DNA of 64,000 bases, taken from NCBI GenBank assembly GCA_023390815.1, contig JAEWCC010000001.1, forward strand, positions 1-64,000, in the 5' to 3' direction. The first letter of the stretch is position 1. Each line of letters opens with the position of its first letter. The position numbers were made by a program, and so were the translations under genes. The notes under the pieces were generated by a model. That model saw nothing but the letters and a program-made list of their open reading frames with translations, had not been told where the DNA came from and made no database searches. Origin of the DNA: Bacillota bacterium. GTDB taxonomy: Bacteria > Bacillota > Clostridia > Christensenellales > SZUA-584. Positions 34,824 to 43,731 of this stretch are shown piece by piece.

Positions 34824-35887
34824 TTCGTCTCTCCTAGCAGTTTTTTATATTCGATCCCGGCGAAGAACAGGGCCGCCAGCCCATAGCTCCAGTCGCGGGA
34901 TTTTTGCAGCTTGGTTTGCAGCTTGTAGCCAAACGCCGGGAAAACATGCAGCGGAATCGTCGGCCCGCTGATATGGCCCATACTGAGCAGCCCGTCCCGG
35001 TAATCGAGATCGCCCGTCACCGCTGCCAGCGCACGCATTGCGGGTTCGCGGTACTGGCCATCCAAATAGCGGCACCGCACGCCATGCAGCCAGCCGGAGG
35101 CGATGAGCGCCGTGGCGCTGCTCTCCTTTTGCGTCCTGCCCGGACGGTTTAGCAGCGTTTCGAAGTATCCGTCCGGCCGCTGATATTTCAGTAACGCTTC
35201 GCTGACCTCCCGCAAAATTTGCACGGCCTTTTGCCGCTCCGGGCCTTCTTCCAGATTGTCGATCAGCATCGGCAGCGCGCCGACTACCCAGCCGTTGCCC
35301 CGGCCCCAGTAGAGCTTGGGCGGATAAGGCCGCTTGGCGCGCACCCAGTAGCTGTGAACAAACAGCTTATCGTCCGCGTCCTGTAAATACTGCGCGAACA
35401 GTCCGGGCTGGCTTTTGGCAAAATCCATCAGCCACCCCTCCCCCTGCTCCTTCGCGTACAGGCTCGTGAACACGCCGTACATCATGATCGAATCGACCCA
35501 GATGCTTTTGGGATAGAACTTGCCCTCCAGTGAATGCCCCAAGTGGTTCGGCATGTTGTGCAGTATCTTTTTAGCGTCGCGGATATAATCCAGCCCCCGC
35601 TGCGTGACCTCGCCGTACTTCGGGTCATTCAACCGCTTTTGCAGATAATAGGTCGCAAGCGTGGGCGCAAGCGTATCCGATTGATCCACGCGCAGCCCCT
35701 TGCCGATATGATGATCCGCGTAGCGCCGGATATACCCGATGTACCGGTCATCCCGCAACGTATCATTGAGGCAGCCCAGCGCGTGCATCAGCAGTCCAGC
35801 GCCCCACATCCACGGGAGCTTTTCCGGCACAAGACGCTTGGTTGTTGCGTCCGCGAGCTCCACGATTTTATCAAACAGGTTTTCCAT
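34820..35887 (-). CDS. Unsaturated rhamnogalacturonyl hydrolase (GH105)
   Basis: Cytoplasmic glycoside hydrolase (355 aa, no signal peptide) of the YteR/YesR family. It removes the unsaturated uronic acid left by pectate or rhamnogalacturonan lyases. Family features are KLPWMWGAGLLMHAL, FYPKSIWVDSIMMYGVFTSLYAKEQGE with the expected acid residue, LYWGRGNGWVVGALPMLID, QRPDGYFETLLNRPG, and KESSATALIASGWLHGV. It releases 5-keto-4-deoxyuronate, the substrate of KduI encoded next. GAGGT precedes the ATG. Confidence 0.93.
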   Translation of the reverse strand: MENLFDKIVELADATTKRLVPEKLPWMWGAGLLMHALGCLNDTLRDDRYIGYIRRYADHHIGKGLRVDQSDTLAPTLATYYLQKRLNDPKYGEVTQRGLDYIRDAKKILHNMPNHLGHSLEGKFYPKSIWVDSIMMYGVFTSLYAKEQGEGWLMDFAKSQPGLFAQYLQDADDKLFVHSYWVRAKRPYPPKLYWGRGNGWVVGALPMLIDNLEEGPERQKAVQILREVSEALLKYQRPDGYFETLLNRPGRTQKESSATALIASGWLHGVRCRYLDGQYREPAMRALAAVTGDLDYRDGLLSMGHISGPTIPLHVFPAFGYKLQTKLQKSRDWSYGLAALFFAGIEYKKLLGETK

Positions 35888-35905
35888 TGCAGCACCTCGC
35901 GAGCA

Positions 35906-37576
35906 TCAATCCGCGCCGTATTTCTTGCTGATGAGCAGCGCTTTGAGCGCCTTCTCCTCCGCCGGGTCCTTCTTCTCGTCCGCATAGAACTTGCGCAGGC
36001 GCTCGTGGATGCTCCGGCTCAAAGGGTAACGGCTCGCGATGAATATCGCGAGGAGCAGCAGCACGCCCGGCAGCACAAACACGATGATCCGAAGCCCTGT
36101 CATAAACGAGGCGGGCTGGCTGAGCGTCTTGACCGACTTGACCGTGGAAGCGTCGCTGAAGTCGTAGGCTTGTGTGACCCCCAGCCCTTTTTCCACGATG
36201 ATGCTGTCCCGCTGTTCGCCGGACAGGCGCATCTTCAGCGTATCCCCTTCAAACGCGTAGTCGGCGTTCACATCTGTCAGCAACATGACCTCTTTGGCGT
36301 CCATGTTGATCTCGATATCCGGCGTGCCGTCCTGCTGAAGGTCTACCGCGATGATGCCCGTTTGTGCAATCTCGGCGGAGGCGTCCTTGGGCAGCACCAT
36401 ATCGCCCGGCAATATGTAGCCCGAGAACTGCAGCATCAACCCGACGATCCAGATACCGATGGCGGACGAGAACTTGCGCAAGAACGTCATGAAGCCCGCG
36501 AACGAACCGCTGCGGCGCTCGCCAAACGCCAGTTCGGAGATGTCGGTAACATCCGGAAACATCACCCACGGCATCACGATGCAGGCAATCAGGCCGAGGC
36601 CGACGACCCCCGCGATGACGAATATGGATGCGATCGGCCACGTGCTGTTATAAAGGCCCAGCGCCACCACGCCGCAGATGAATATCCCCGCGCCGAGCAT
36701 GAAGGTTTTGGGCTTGCCGATCTTGCCGGACAGCATCACCGCGAGCGGCAGGATCGCGATCTGCGTGAGCAGCATGGTGCCCAGTACCATCTCCAGCAGA
36801 TCTTCGCGCTGAATCAGATAGGTCATGTAGTAGGTGAACACCGCGCTCACCACATCCATTACGAAGAATGCCGTCAGGTACATGCCGATCAGCGAGCGGT
36901 ATGCACGCACCTTGAACGGAGATACGATCTTTTGAAAGCTGAACCGTTCTTTCTCCGTCGGAACGGGCACGCGCTCCTTGCACCACAGGAAGATGCCAAG
37001 GTACGGCAGCGCATAGAAGATGCCGAACACGAGACCCATCACGAGGTATCCGTTTTTCTCCGCAAACATGTGCACGATTACCATAGGCAGCACCGCGCCA
37101 ATCAGCGAAGACACCTGCGAGAAGAAAAGCCGTACGCCGTTGGCTTTGTCGCGCTCCTTCACATCCTGGCTGATCTCGCTCGACAGCGCCGTATACGGCA
37201 CCATCACGATGGTGGACACGGTGGAGAAGAATAGATAGCTGACGACGACGAACGCGAACTTGCCGATTTCGGAGTCGAAGCCCGGCGCGAACCAGAGCAG
37301 CGTAAACGCGATGATGATCAGGAAGAAGCCAGACAGCAAATAGGGCCGTCTGCGCCCGTACTTCGTGCGCGTGTTGTCGCTGATGAGTCCCATGATCGGG
37401 TCGCTCACCGCGTCCCATATCTTGGAGAGCAGTACCACAGTACCCGCGAGTATCGGGTTGATGCGAACCACGTCCGTCAGGAAGCGCAGATAGAAAAATG
37501 AGATGACAAGCTGGGCACCGCCGCCGAACAGGTCTCCGGCTGCGAAGGTAAACATTTCGCGTTTAGACATTTTCAT
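35906..37576 (-). CDS. GPH-family sugar:cation symporter with extracellular insertion
   Basis: MelB/GPH-type transporter (556 aa). The first half is standard: FAAGDLFGGGAQLVISFFYLRFLTDV, KIWDAVSDPIMGLISDNTRTKYGRRRPYLL and PYTALSSEISQD. Between the last two helices, after MLQFSGY and before QPASFMTGLRI, sits an extra segment of about 85 residues (PGDMVLPKDASAEIAQTG...DGTPDIEINMDAKEV...). It is hydrophilic, Asp-rich and probably beta-structured, and by topology should face outside. Ordinary GPH members are about 450-480 aa. By context it imports unsaturated oligogalacturonide or rhamnogalacturonan fragments. It overlaps the upstream gene by 14 bases. Confidence 0.88.
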   Translation of the reverse strand: MKMSKREMFTFAAGDLFGGGAQLVISFFYLRFLTDVVRINPILAGTVVLLSKIWDAVSDPIMGLISDNTRTKYGRRRPYLLSGFFLIIIAFTLLWFAPGFDSEIGKFAFVVVSYLFFSTVSTIVMVPYTALSSEISQDVKERDKANGVRLFFSQVSSLIGAVLPMVIVHMFAEKNGYLVMGLVFGIFYALPYLGIFLWCKERVPVPTEKERFSFQKIVSPFKVRAYRSLIGMYLTAFFVMDVVSAVFTYYMTYLIQREDLLEMVLGTMLLTQIAILPLAVMLSGKIGKPKTFMLGAGIFICGVVALGLYNSTWPIASIFVIAGVVGLGLIACIVMPWVMFPDVTDISELAFGERRSGSFAGFMTFLRKFSSAIGIWIVGLMLQFSGYILPGDMVLPKDASAEIAQTGIIAVDLQQDGTPDIEINMDAKEVMLLTDVNADYAFEGDTLKMRLSGEQRDSIIVEKGLGVTQAYDFSDASTVKSVKTLSQPASFMTGLRIIVFVLPGVLLLLAIFIASRYPLSRSIHERLRKFYADEKKDPAEEKALKALLISKKYGAD

Positions 37577-39398
37577 GGGTGGTCTCCTCTCTTAGTCCTT
37601 TGTCAAAGTTGAGTTTCAGGCCATATCCATTGAATTTCAGTTCTATCTCCTCCGCCTTGCGGCTAAAGCTGCCGTAAGGGGACTCCAGACGCGGATAATT
37701 AAAGTCCTCCACCCTGCCGTCCACGCAGAAAGCGCCCTTGTATTTGAGCGTCAGGTTACCGTATGTCAGCACATCGTTCTCAAACCTCAGAGGCGTCGCC
37801 TTCACGCGCTGCCGGAAAGCCTCGAAGCTTTCGCCGGAATCGGACAGCTCGCAGGCCCAGCACGTGGTCTTGCCGTGCTGAAGGAGATCGTGCTTGTCCT
37901 CAGGGTTGATTTGCAGCTCGCTCCTGCCGATCAGAGCGACATGAACGCCGTGCGTAGTGCCGAAGGCAAAGCGCCCTTCGACGGCAGCCTGCTCGAAATG
38001 GCTCACCGGAAAGTGCGCATGCGTAAACGCCATGCGCTTGCGCTCCATGAAACCTTTGCGCCCGTCCGCCTTATAGACGGACATCACCACGTTTTCGTGC
38101 TGCGCGCTGTGCGGCATGACGCCGTTTCCCACCCAGTAGGACGGCGAGAAGTTGCGCGCGTTATCGTCAAAGAACGGCGCGCCGGGATGCGTGGTGAATA
38201 CGCTGATATGCTCGTTGAGCGTCGCCTGCCATATGTGCTGCTGGTCTCCGAACGTGCCCGGATAGTGGTTCTGCGCGGTGGATAATATGTACCCCGGTGT
38301 ACGGTACGTGTAGGTATTGGCCTTCTGGATCGCGACGCCGTTGGAGACGGGGTTTAAAATGCGCGTGACGAGTGGCAGCAGAAAGCGGATGGCTCGCTTG
38401 TCGAGCATGCGCAGGTCTTTGAGAAAGTCGTTGTATTTCATACCGTACATACGGTACATGCGCATCGTCTCGCGGATGGCTTCGGGGTTTGTGAAGCTTT
38501 CCATCGCCCACTGGATGTATCCGGCGGTTTCGCGTCCCTTTTCCCGCCGGAGTTGCTTCAACTCCTTTAAGTCGTGGCCCATGCTCATCTTCACGACGGC
38601 GGGTTTCTCATCGTGAGCGATCTCGGATATCACGCGGGGCAGCTTATACTTTTTGCACAGGTACAGGTTGGCACTGATGCGCGTGTAGTCGAGTTCGTCC
38701 TTATACCGCCTGCCAAACAGAAACTCGCTGATCTCCAGCACGTCCTGTGTCAGCGGCTCGCGCTTCTGCAGCTCGTAGCAGCGCCCGCTCGAAACGGAGA
38801 ACAGCCCCTTATATAGGTGCATCGCCATGTCCGCCAAAATGAGATCCATCACGATGGCAGCCTTGCGACTGGTTTCCTCGTCGCCGTAGTCGATGAGCAA
38901 TGTCAGCGGCGCGATATCCTCCTCGTAGTAGGTGTTGGAGTGCCACTCGATAAAGCCGTGCTCGTATCGGTGCTTGAGCCAGTCCAAAATCTTGGGCCGG
39001 TATTTCGCGCTCAGGGCTGCGCCCGTCAAACCGGAATTCTCGAACGTTTCATTGGGGTAGTAATTTCCCGCGAGATATGCGCAGGTGAAGAACAGCAGTT
39101 GATGATTCTCCGACCAGTAACACATGGAGTCTTCGCCCGGTTCATCCATCCAGTACTTGAACTTCAGTACGGTGCTCTTGATCGCAGCGATGGTATTCTC
39201 CGTCAGCAGCGGCGCGTATTGATACAGCACACGCAGCACAGTGATCATGCGAAAATCGGCGCAGTCCAGCCGGTAATCGATGAATTCCAGCAGTGTTAAA
39301 AGCCCGCCTTCATCGATACACTTTCCTTCGTCCAGTTCCCGGATCTCCCGAAAGGATTTAGGGCCCATCTTGATGCTCATAGGGATGTCGCGTTCCAT
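37563..39398 (-). CDS. Unrecognised 611-aa protein of the uronide operon, possible lyase-like fold
   Basis: I do not recognise the family with confidence. The protein lacks a signal peptide and so is cytoplasmic. Residues 1-330 look all-helical, with repeated aromatic helices (SMCYWSENHQLLFFTCAYLAGNYYP; FIEWHSNTYYEEDIAPLTLLIDYGD). Residues 340-605 look beta-rich (TYTYRTPGYILSTAQNHYPG; WACELSDSGESFEAF; LKYKGAFCVDG). Helical barrel followed by beta-sandwich is the layout of several polysaccharide lyase and heparinase-like families. His and Tyr in the two helical motifs are candidate catalytic residues. It lies between the IclR regulator (stop and start overlap) and the GPH importer, so it may process imported uronides. 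The second ATG (39398) is better spaced from GGAGGG. Confidence 0.6.
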   Translation of the reverse strand: MERDIPMSIKMGPKSFREIRELDEGKCIDEGGLLTLLEFIDYRLDCADFRMITVLRVLYQYAPLLTENTIAAIKSTVLKFKYWMDEPGEDSMCYWSENHQLLFFTCAYLAGNYYPNETFENSGLTGAALSAKYRPKILDWLKHRYEHGFIEWHSNTYYEEDIAPLTLLIDYGDEETSRKAAIVMDLILADMAMHLYKGLFSVSSGRCYELQKREPLTQDVLEISEFLFGRRYKDELDYTRISANLYLCKKYKLPRVISEIAHDEKPAVVKMSMGHDLKELKQLRREKGRETAGYIQWAMESFTNPEAIRETMRMYRMYGMKYNDFLKDLRMLDKRAIRFLLPLVTRILNPVSNGVAIQKANTYTYRTPGYILSTAQNHYPGTFGDQQHIWQATLNEHISVFTTHPGAPFFDDNARNFSPSYWVGNGVMPHSAQHENVVMSVYKADGRKGFMERKRMAFTHAHFPVSHFEQAAVEGRFAFGTTHGVHVALIGRSELQINPEDKHDLLQHGKTTCWACELSDSGESFEAFRQRVKATPLRFENDVLTYGNLTLKYKGAFCVDGRVEDFNYPRLESPYGSFSRKAEEIELKFNGYGLKLNFDKGLREETTHENV

Positions 39399-40156
39399 CA
39401 TTTCCCTCCATATCCGAGTTGTTTGCTGATATCAAGCGCCGCCTGCCGGATGAGGCCGCCTTCAAATTCAATGTCCCGTTCCTTGGAGTAAAATCCCGAT
39501 ACGCTTAAGCCCGCGATGGCTTTGCCTTCGTGGTTGAATATTGGCGAGCCGATGCATAGCGTATGGTCCTCAATTTCGCGGTTGTCGATCGCGTATCCTC
39601 GCTGCGTCGCCGCGTCAATGTCCTTGAGCAACTGTTCCTGATTGACAATTGTGTTGTCCGTAAACCGCTTCATATTGGAGAAAGCAAGCTCCTTTAACTG
39701 CTCTTCGCGGTTCATACCGGAGAGGATGGCTTTCCCTAATGAGGTACAATGGATGGGGTTTTTGGTGCCGATATTGGAGGTCGTGATGATGGAGGTTTTC
39801 GGTTCGTATTTGTAGATATAGGTGACGTAGCCTTCGCTCAAGACGGCAATGAACGCGGTCTTGTTGGTCGCTTCCGCCATTTCCTTTACGATGGGTCTTG
39901 CCACGGTAATGAGGTCGGTCTCGTTCAAATACTCGTTGCCGATCTGGAAGGCCTTGAGGCCGATGCTGAATTTGTTGATTTCCCCGCGCTTCTCGGCGAG
40001 CATTCCCGCGCTGACGAGCTCCCGGATGATATCGTAAGCGCTGGTTTTGGGCATATCCAGCACTTCTACGATGTCCTTCAGGCTTGCACCGTTCTCCGAT
40101 CTCGCCACGAATTCAATGATCTCGATGCTCCGCTTGACGGTCCGGTTTCCTGCCAT
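39398..40156 (-). CDS. IclR-family regulator of the uronide operon (KdgR-like)
   Basis: A 252-aa regulator with an N-terminal winged helix (RSIEIIEFVARSENGASLKDIVEVLDMPKTSAYDIIRELVSAGML) and a C-terminal IclR effector domain (NPIHCTSLGKAILSGM; GYAIDNREIEDHTLCIGSPIFNHEGKAIAGLSVSG). First gene of the operon that runs to the FG-GAP protein. GGAGGCGTT precedes the ATG. Two operator-like palindromes overlap its own promoter, so it should control itself and the entire operon. A KDG-like metabolite is the likely effector. Confidence 0.92.
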   Translation of the reverse strand: MAGNRTVKRSIEIIEFVARSENGASLKDIVEVLDMPKTSAYDIIRELVSAGMLAEKRGEINKFSIGLKAFQIGNEYLNETDLITVARPIVKEMAEATNKTAFIAVLSEGYVTYIYKYEPKTSIITTSNIGTKNPIHCTSLGKAILSGMNREEQLKELAFSNMKRFTDNTIVNQEQLLKDIDAATQRGYAIDNREIEDHTLCIGSPIFNHEGKAIAGLSVSGFYSKERDIEFEGGLIRQAALDISKQLGYGGK

Positions 40157-40170
40157 AACGCCTCCATCGA

Positions 40171-40233
40171 TTCGTATATACGAACGCCGTTGCTATATAC
40201 GAACAGTATACGCCGTTTCTCAAATAAATTCAA
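40171..40233 (-). promoter_or_regulatory. Promoter and two operators of the uronide operon
   Basis: On the minus strand TTGAAT (complement 40228-40233), a 17-base spacer and TATACT (complement 40205-40210) form a promoter. Directly downstream are two operator-like sites: TTGCTATATACGAA (40190-40203), imperfect, and TTCGTATATACGAA (40171-40184), a perfect 14-bp palindrome. Their centres are 19 bp apart, about two helical turns. Binding would cover the transcription start and repress. Confidence 0.8.
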
Positions 40234-40268
40234 TAGTGGCATGAGGTGTCCTCAAAAATGACTGCAAT

Positions 40269-40311
40269 AAAAAAAAGACAACCGCGATATCAGCAACCGT
40301 GCGGTCGTCTT
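40269..40311 (-). terminator. Terminator after the cellobiose-locus ATPase
   Basis: AAGACAACCGC and GCGGTCGTCTT (40275-40285 / 40301-40311) pair with one mismatch; the minus strand continues with TTTTTTTTATTG. It lies 25 bases beyond the ATPase stop. Confidence 0.85.
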
Positions 40312-40336
40312 CCTTAAGGAGTGACAATGTCCCCTA

Positions 40337-41542
40337 CTATCCGATCATGTTTTCATTCGTTTCAGTATCAAAAAGGTGGATGAATTGACTTGGAACCATG
40401 AAGTAGACGTAGTTTTCCACGCCCGGTTGGAATGTATAGTTCTGAATATCGGCGATCTGTACGCGGATTACGACATCACTTTCCCCTACCGTAACATGCA
40501 GGTATACCTCGCTGCCCATCAGTTCGGATACGTCCACACGGGCTTTGATGCAACCCGGGGCTTCTTCCGAAAGAACGTGAATATGTTCGGGCCGGATTCC
40601 CACCGTTACGCTGCGCGCACCCTGGCCTTTTTCCTGCAGCCATCTCTGGGAGTAATTCGGCAGCACAACTTCCGTCCCGTACACGCGAACGACGTAACGC
40701 CCATCTTTGCTTACAAGTTCACCGGGCATAAAGTTCATCATCGGCGTACCGATAAAACCTGCGACAAACCGGTTTGCAGGCTTGTTGAAGACGTCGAACG
40801 GTGTGCCGATCTGCTGGATAACGCCGTCCTTCATAACGACAATCCGGTCTCCGAGCGTCATCGCTTCCGTCTGATCGTGCGTGACATAGATAAACGTCGT
40901 ATTGATACGCTTGCGCAGCTTGATTAGCTCTGCCCGCATCTGGTTGCGCAGCTTGGCATCCAAGTTGGAGAGCGGTTCGTCCATCAGGAATACCTGGGGT
41001 TCGCGTACGATGGCACGTCCGATTGCGACACGCTGCCGCTGTCCGCCGGAGAGCTGTTTGGGTTTACGGCTCAGCAGGTCCGTTATCTCAAGTATCTCCG
41101 CAGCCGTCTTCACCTTGGCATCAATCTCCGCTTTGGTGTACTTACGAAACCTTACCTTCTTCACGGCATCGTTATCATATTGATTAAGCGTCTCCTCCTC
41201 ACTGCCATCGGCCTCGATCACAGGAACTTTACGAAGCCTCAGCGAGAAAGCGAGATTATCATAAACAGACATGTGTGGATAGAGCGCGTAGTTCTGGAAT
41301 ACCATTGCGATATCCCTATCCTTGGGCGCGATGCTGTTGACAAGCTTATCGCCGATGAAAATTTCTCCGTCCGTAATCTCTTCAAGACCCGCCACCATTC
41401 GCAGTGTGGTCGATTTTCCGCATCCCGACGGTCCGACAAGCACGACAAATTCCTTGTCGTTGATCTCAAAAGTAAAATCATCTACGGCTACCGCGGTCTT
41501 GTCAAATACCTTCCTGACGTTTTTTAAAGTAACGTTTGCCAT
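40337..41542 (-). CDS. Sugar ABC transporter ATPase, MsmX/UgpC type (second copy)
   Basis: CUT1 ATPase (401 aa) with Walker A GPSGCGKST, LSGGQRQRVAIGRAIVREP, Walker B VFLMDEPLSNLDAKLR and the regulatory C-terminal domain (VGIRPEHIHVL). A charged insertion of about 25 residues (IEADGSEEETLNQYDNDAVKKVR) lies after the Q-loop region; the paralogue at 9975 has its insertion elsewhere. GAGGTAATGAT precedes the ATG. It is 242 bases after the MalG-type gene and is probably the ATPase of the cellobiose importer. Confidence 0.92.
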   Translation of the reverse strand: MANVTLKNVRKVFDKTAVAVDDFTFEINDKEFVVLVGPSGCGKSTTLRMVAGLEEITDGEIFIGDKLVNSIAPKDRDIAMVFQNYALYPHMSVYDNLAFSLRLRKVPVIEADGSEEETLNQYDNDAVKKVRFRKYTKAEIDAKVKTAAEILEITDLLSRKPKQLSGGQRQRVAIGRAIVREPQVFLMDEPLSNLDAKLRNQMRAELIKLRKRINTTFIYVTHDQTEAMTLGDRIVVMKDGVIQQIGTPFDVFNKPANRFVAGFIGTPMMNFMPGELVSKDGRYVVRVYGTEVVLPNYSQRWLQEKGQGARSVTVGIRPEHIHVLSEEAPGCIKARVDVSELMGSEVYLHVTVGESDVVIRVQIADIQNYTFQPGVENYVYFMVPSQFIHLFDTETNENMIG

Positions 41543-41610
41543 ATCATTACCTCACACCTACTGATTTTTGCGTTTATATCATCCTACGTCCATGGCCATT
41601 GTAGAGAGCT

Positions 41611-41643
41611 GGATGGGGCGCACATAGGGTATGCACCCCATCC
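41611..41643. other. Hairpin ahead of the ATPase gene
   Basis: GGATGGGG and CCCCATCC form a perfect 8-bp stem around a 17-base loop, in the 242-base gap between permease and ATPase genes. No T-tract follows. The rest of the gap shows nothing I can identify. Confidence 0.45.
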
Positions 41644-41784
41644 TCTGATATTACCAGCCCAAGCGCAAATGCCAAAATCAGCTTCGCGTGGGACAGGGGG
41701 GAACTACCTCAACATCGATACCTGTGCCGACAGACCGTCACCGTTACCGAATCAATATCGCTGTATTAATTCAGCGGATCTTTC

Positions 41785-42651
41785 TTATCCTTTTACGCTT
41801 CCCAATGTCAAGCCCTTGATGATGTATTTTGACAAGAAGATATAGATAATTAACAGCGGTATAATCGCCACAAAAACCATGATATACACACGTCCCAAAT
41901 CAAAATTCTGATAGTCAGCATGGCGAAGCTCCCATATCCATATCGGGATGGTTTTATTGTCGGGGGAGTCGATAATCAATCCAGGGACGAAATAATTGTT
42001 CCAGCTGGACACAAACGCAAATATCGCCTGCACCGCCAGCGCGGGCTTGATCATAGGCAGAACAATGCGGTTAAATGTCCTGAATTCGTTGGAACCATCC
42101 ACTCGCGCCGCTTCGATCACTTCCAAAGGAAGAACGCTTTCCATGTACGACTTCATGTAGTAAAACACGACCGGCGCAGCGATAGATGGCAGTATGAGCG
42201 GGTAAAGCGTGTCTCTCAGCCCCATCTGGGTAACAAGCTGGATAAACCCCAGTGCCGATACCTGTGTGGGTATCATCATAATCATCATCACCAGCATAAA
42301 AGCCAATCGCTTGAACCTGAAATTATACGCGTGGATGCCATAGGCCGTCATCGCCGAAAAATAAGTCGTTAGTGCCGCAGTGCACGTGGATACGATCAGG
42401 CTGTTAAGGAGACCTCGAATTATTAGTATGTTCTTATCGTTAAGCAGATTCTCGAGATTTTTGAAAAAATAGTTGCCCGGCACAAGTGAAAGCTCCGACA
42501 TGATTTCGGCATGGGGCCGTGATGCATTCACAAGGAGAAGATAGAAGGAAAACAAACACAGTGCCGTAAGCAGTACCAAAACGATATAGCATATCACCCT
42601 GCTCAGCGTTAATATGGCGGATGCTCTTTTACTGGAAACGTGACTTCTCAT
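41785..42651 (-). CDS. Sugar ABC transporter permease, MalG type
   Basis: CUT1 permease (288 aa) with six helices and the EAA loop PLEVIEAARVDGSNEFRTFNRIVLPMIKP. Its ATG overlaps the stop of the MalF-type gene by four bases. It is part of the importer next to LacI and cellobiose phosphorylase, so cellobiose or cello-oligosaccharide is the probable cargo. Confidence 0.92.
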   Translation of the reverse strand: MRSHVSSKRASAILTLSRVICYIVLVLLTALCLFSFYLLLVNASRPHAEIMSELSLVPGNYFFKNLENLLNDKNILIIRGLLNSLIVSTCTAALTTYFSAMTAYGIHAYNFRFKRLAFMLVMMIMMIPTQVSALGFIQLVTQMGLRDTLYPLILPSIAAPVVFYYMKSYMESVLPLEVIEAARVDGSNEFRTFNRIVLPMIKPALAVQAIFAFVSSWNNYFVPGLIIDSPDNKTIPIWIWELRHADYQNFDLGRVYIMVFVAIIPLLIIYIFLSKYIIKGLTLGSVKG

Positions 42652-43640
42652 GCCTGAACCTCCCCGCTTTTAGTGTCCTTCCCTACCGGGCTGCCATCAT
42701 ATTTTTTTCCGAGTTTCACTTTTTCGGTCCTGTAGTTCTTCATCAAAGGCCTGTATACGAAGACACTGAGTACGGCGGTAATGATAAAAATCAGAACAGA
42801 TATTGCCCCGCCGACACCGACATTTTTGCTTTGCAGATGACGGTTCAGGTACATGATCATCGTCATGCACGTCCTGTTCGGGGATCCCAGGCCTTTTGAA
42901 ATGATCTGCGGCACATCAAACATCTGTGCGCCGCCAATCATCGATGTGATCATCACGTATACCAATATGGGCATCAGCAACGGCAAGGTGATCTTGAAAA
43001 ACACTTGAAGCGGCTTTGCGCCGTCAATCTGTGCAGATTCGAAAAGCCCCTGGTCAATCCCCATGATGCCCGCCATCAAAAGTATGGTGGTATTGCCAAA
43101 CCACATAAGGAAATTCATGAACGCAATGATGGCCCGGTTCGAAATGGGTATGTCAAAGAATAATATGGATTCGTTGATTGCGCCGGATTGAGTCAGCATC
43201 TGGTTAATGGGTCCCATGGGCGAAAACAGTACAAAAAACAACATGGCAAACGCCGAAGCCATGATGAGGTTCGGCATATAGATAACCGTTTTGAAAAAAC
43301 GCTGGCCTTTCAACTTCAACCGATAACTGGTAAACCATACCGCAAGCAGCATCGATACAAGGATCTGGGGGATAAACCCCATGATCCATATAATAAGCGT
43401 GTTAAGTGCGCTTTGCGCGAATTCTCCGTCACTGATCAACTGGATATAGTTATCTAAGCCGGCAAACTCCGTAACCTGCTCCAGACCGATCCGATAACTT
43501 GTAAACAAACTGTTATAAATTGTAGATATAAGCGGAATCAACTGAAAAATAATGAAGGCGATAAAGAACGGAGCGATAAAAATGTAACCCCATTTTGCGT
43601 AACTGACCGATTTATGCATCTTTGCATCACTTTTAAGCAT
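42648..43640 (-). CDS. Sugar ABC transporter permease, MalF type
   Basis: CUT1 permease (330 aa). The EAA loop is LFESAQIDGAKPLQVFFKITLPLLMP. ATG 43640 follows GAGG and starts MLKSDAKMHKSVSYAKWGYIFIAPFF, a normal beginning. The frame extends 27 codons further into the intergenic hairpin and is rejected there. It is separated from the binding-protein gene by that hairpin. Confidence 0.92.
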   Translation of the reverse strand: MLKSDAKMHKSVSYAKWGYIFIAPFFIAFIIFQLIPLISTIYNSLFTSYRIGLEQVTEFAGLDNYIQLISDGEFAQSALNTLIIWIMGFIPQILVSMLLAVWFTSYRLKLKGQRFFKTVIYMPNLIMASAFAMLFFVLFSPMGPINQMLTQSGAINESILFFDIPISNRAIIAFMNFLMWFGNTTILLMAGIMGIDQGLFESAQIDGAKPLQVFFKITLPLLMPILVYVMITSMIGGAQMFDVPQIISKGLGSPNRTCMTMIMYLNRHLQSKNVGVGGAISVLIFIITAVLSVFVYRPLMKNYRTEKVKLGKKYDGSPVGKDTKSGEVQA

Positions 43641-43682
43641 ATTGCGTACCTCATCCTTGATATAGCGAAAGAGGAACTTATG

Positions 43683-43725
43683 GTAGTTGACAGCGGAGCG
43701 GCATTGCCGTTCCGCTGTCAACTAC
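43683..43725. other. Very stable hairpin between binding-protein and permease genes
   Basis: GTAGTTGACAGCGGA and TCCGCTGTCAACTAC are perfectly complementary. The pairing continues inward (GCGGCA / TGCCGT) with one mismatch to about 21 bp. No T-tract follows on either strand, so it is more likely a 3' stabiliser or RNase-processing site for the binding-protein mRNA than a true terminator. Confidence 0.75.
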
Positions 43726-43731
43726 GGAATA

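Noticed and set aside
35534..37234. 566-codon open frame on the plus strand
   Set aside because: Antisense to the GPH transporter and GH105 genes. Its product is Arg/His-rich low-complexity sequence without any domain.
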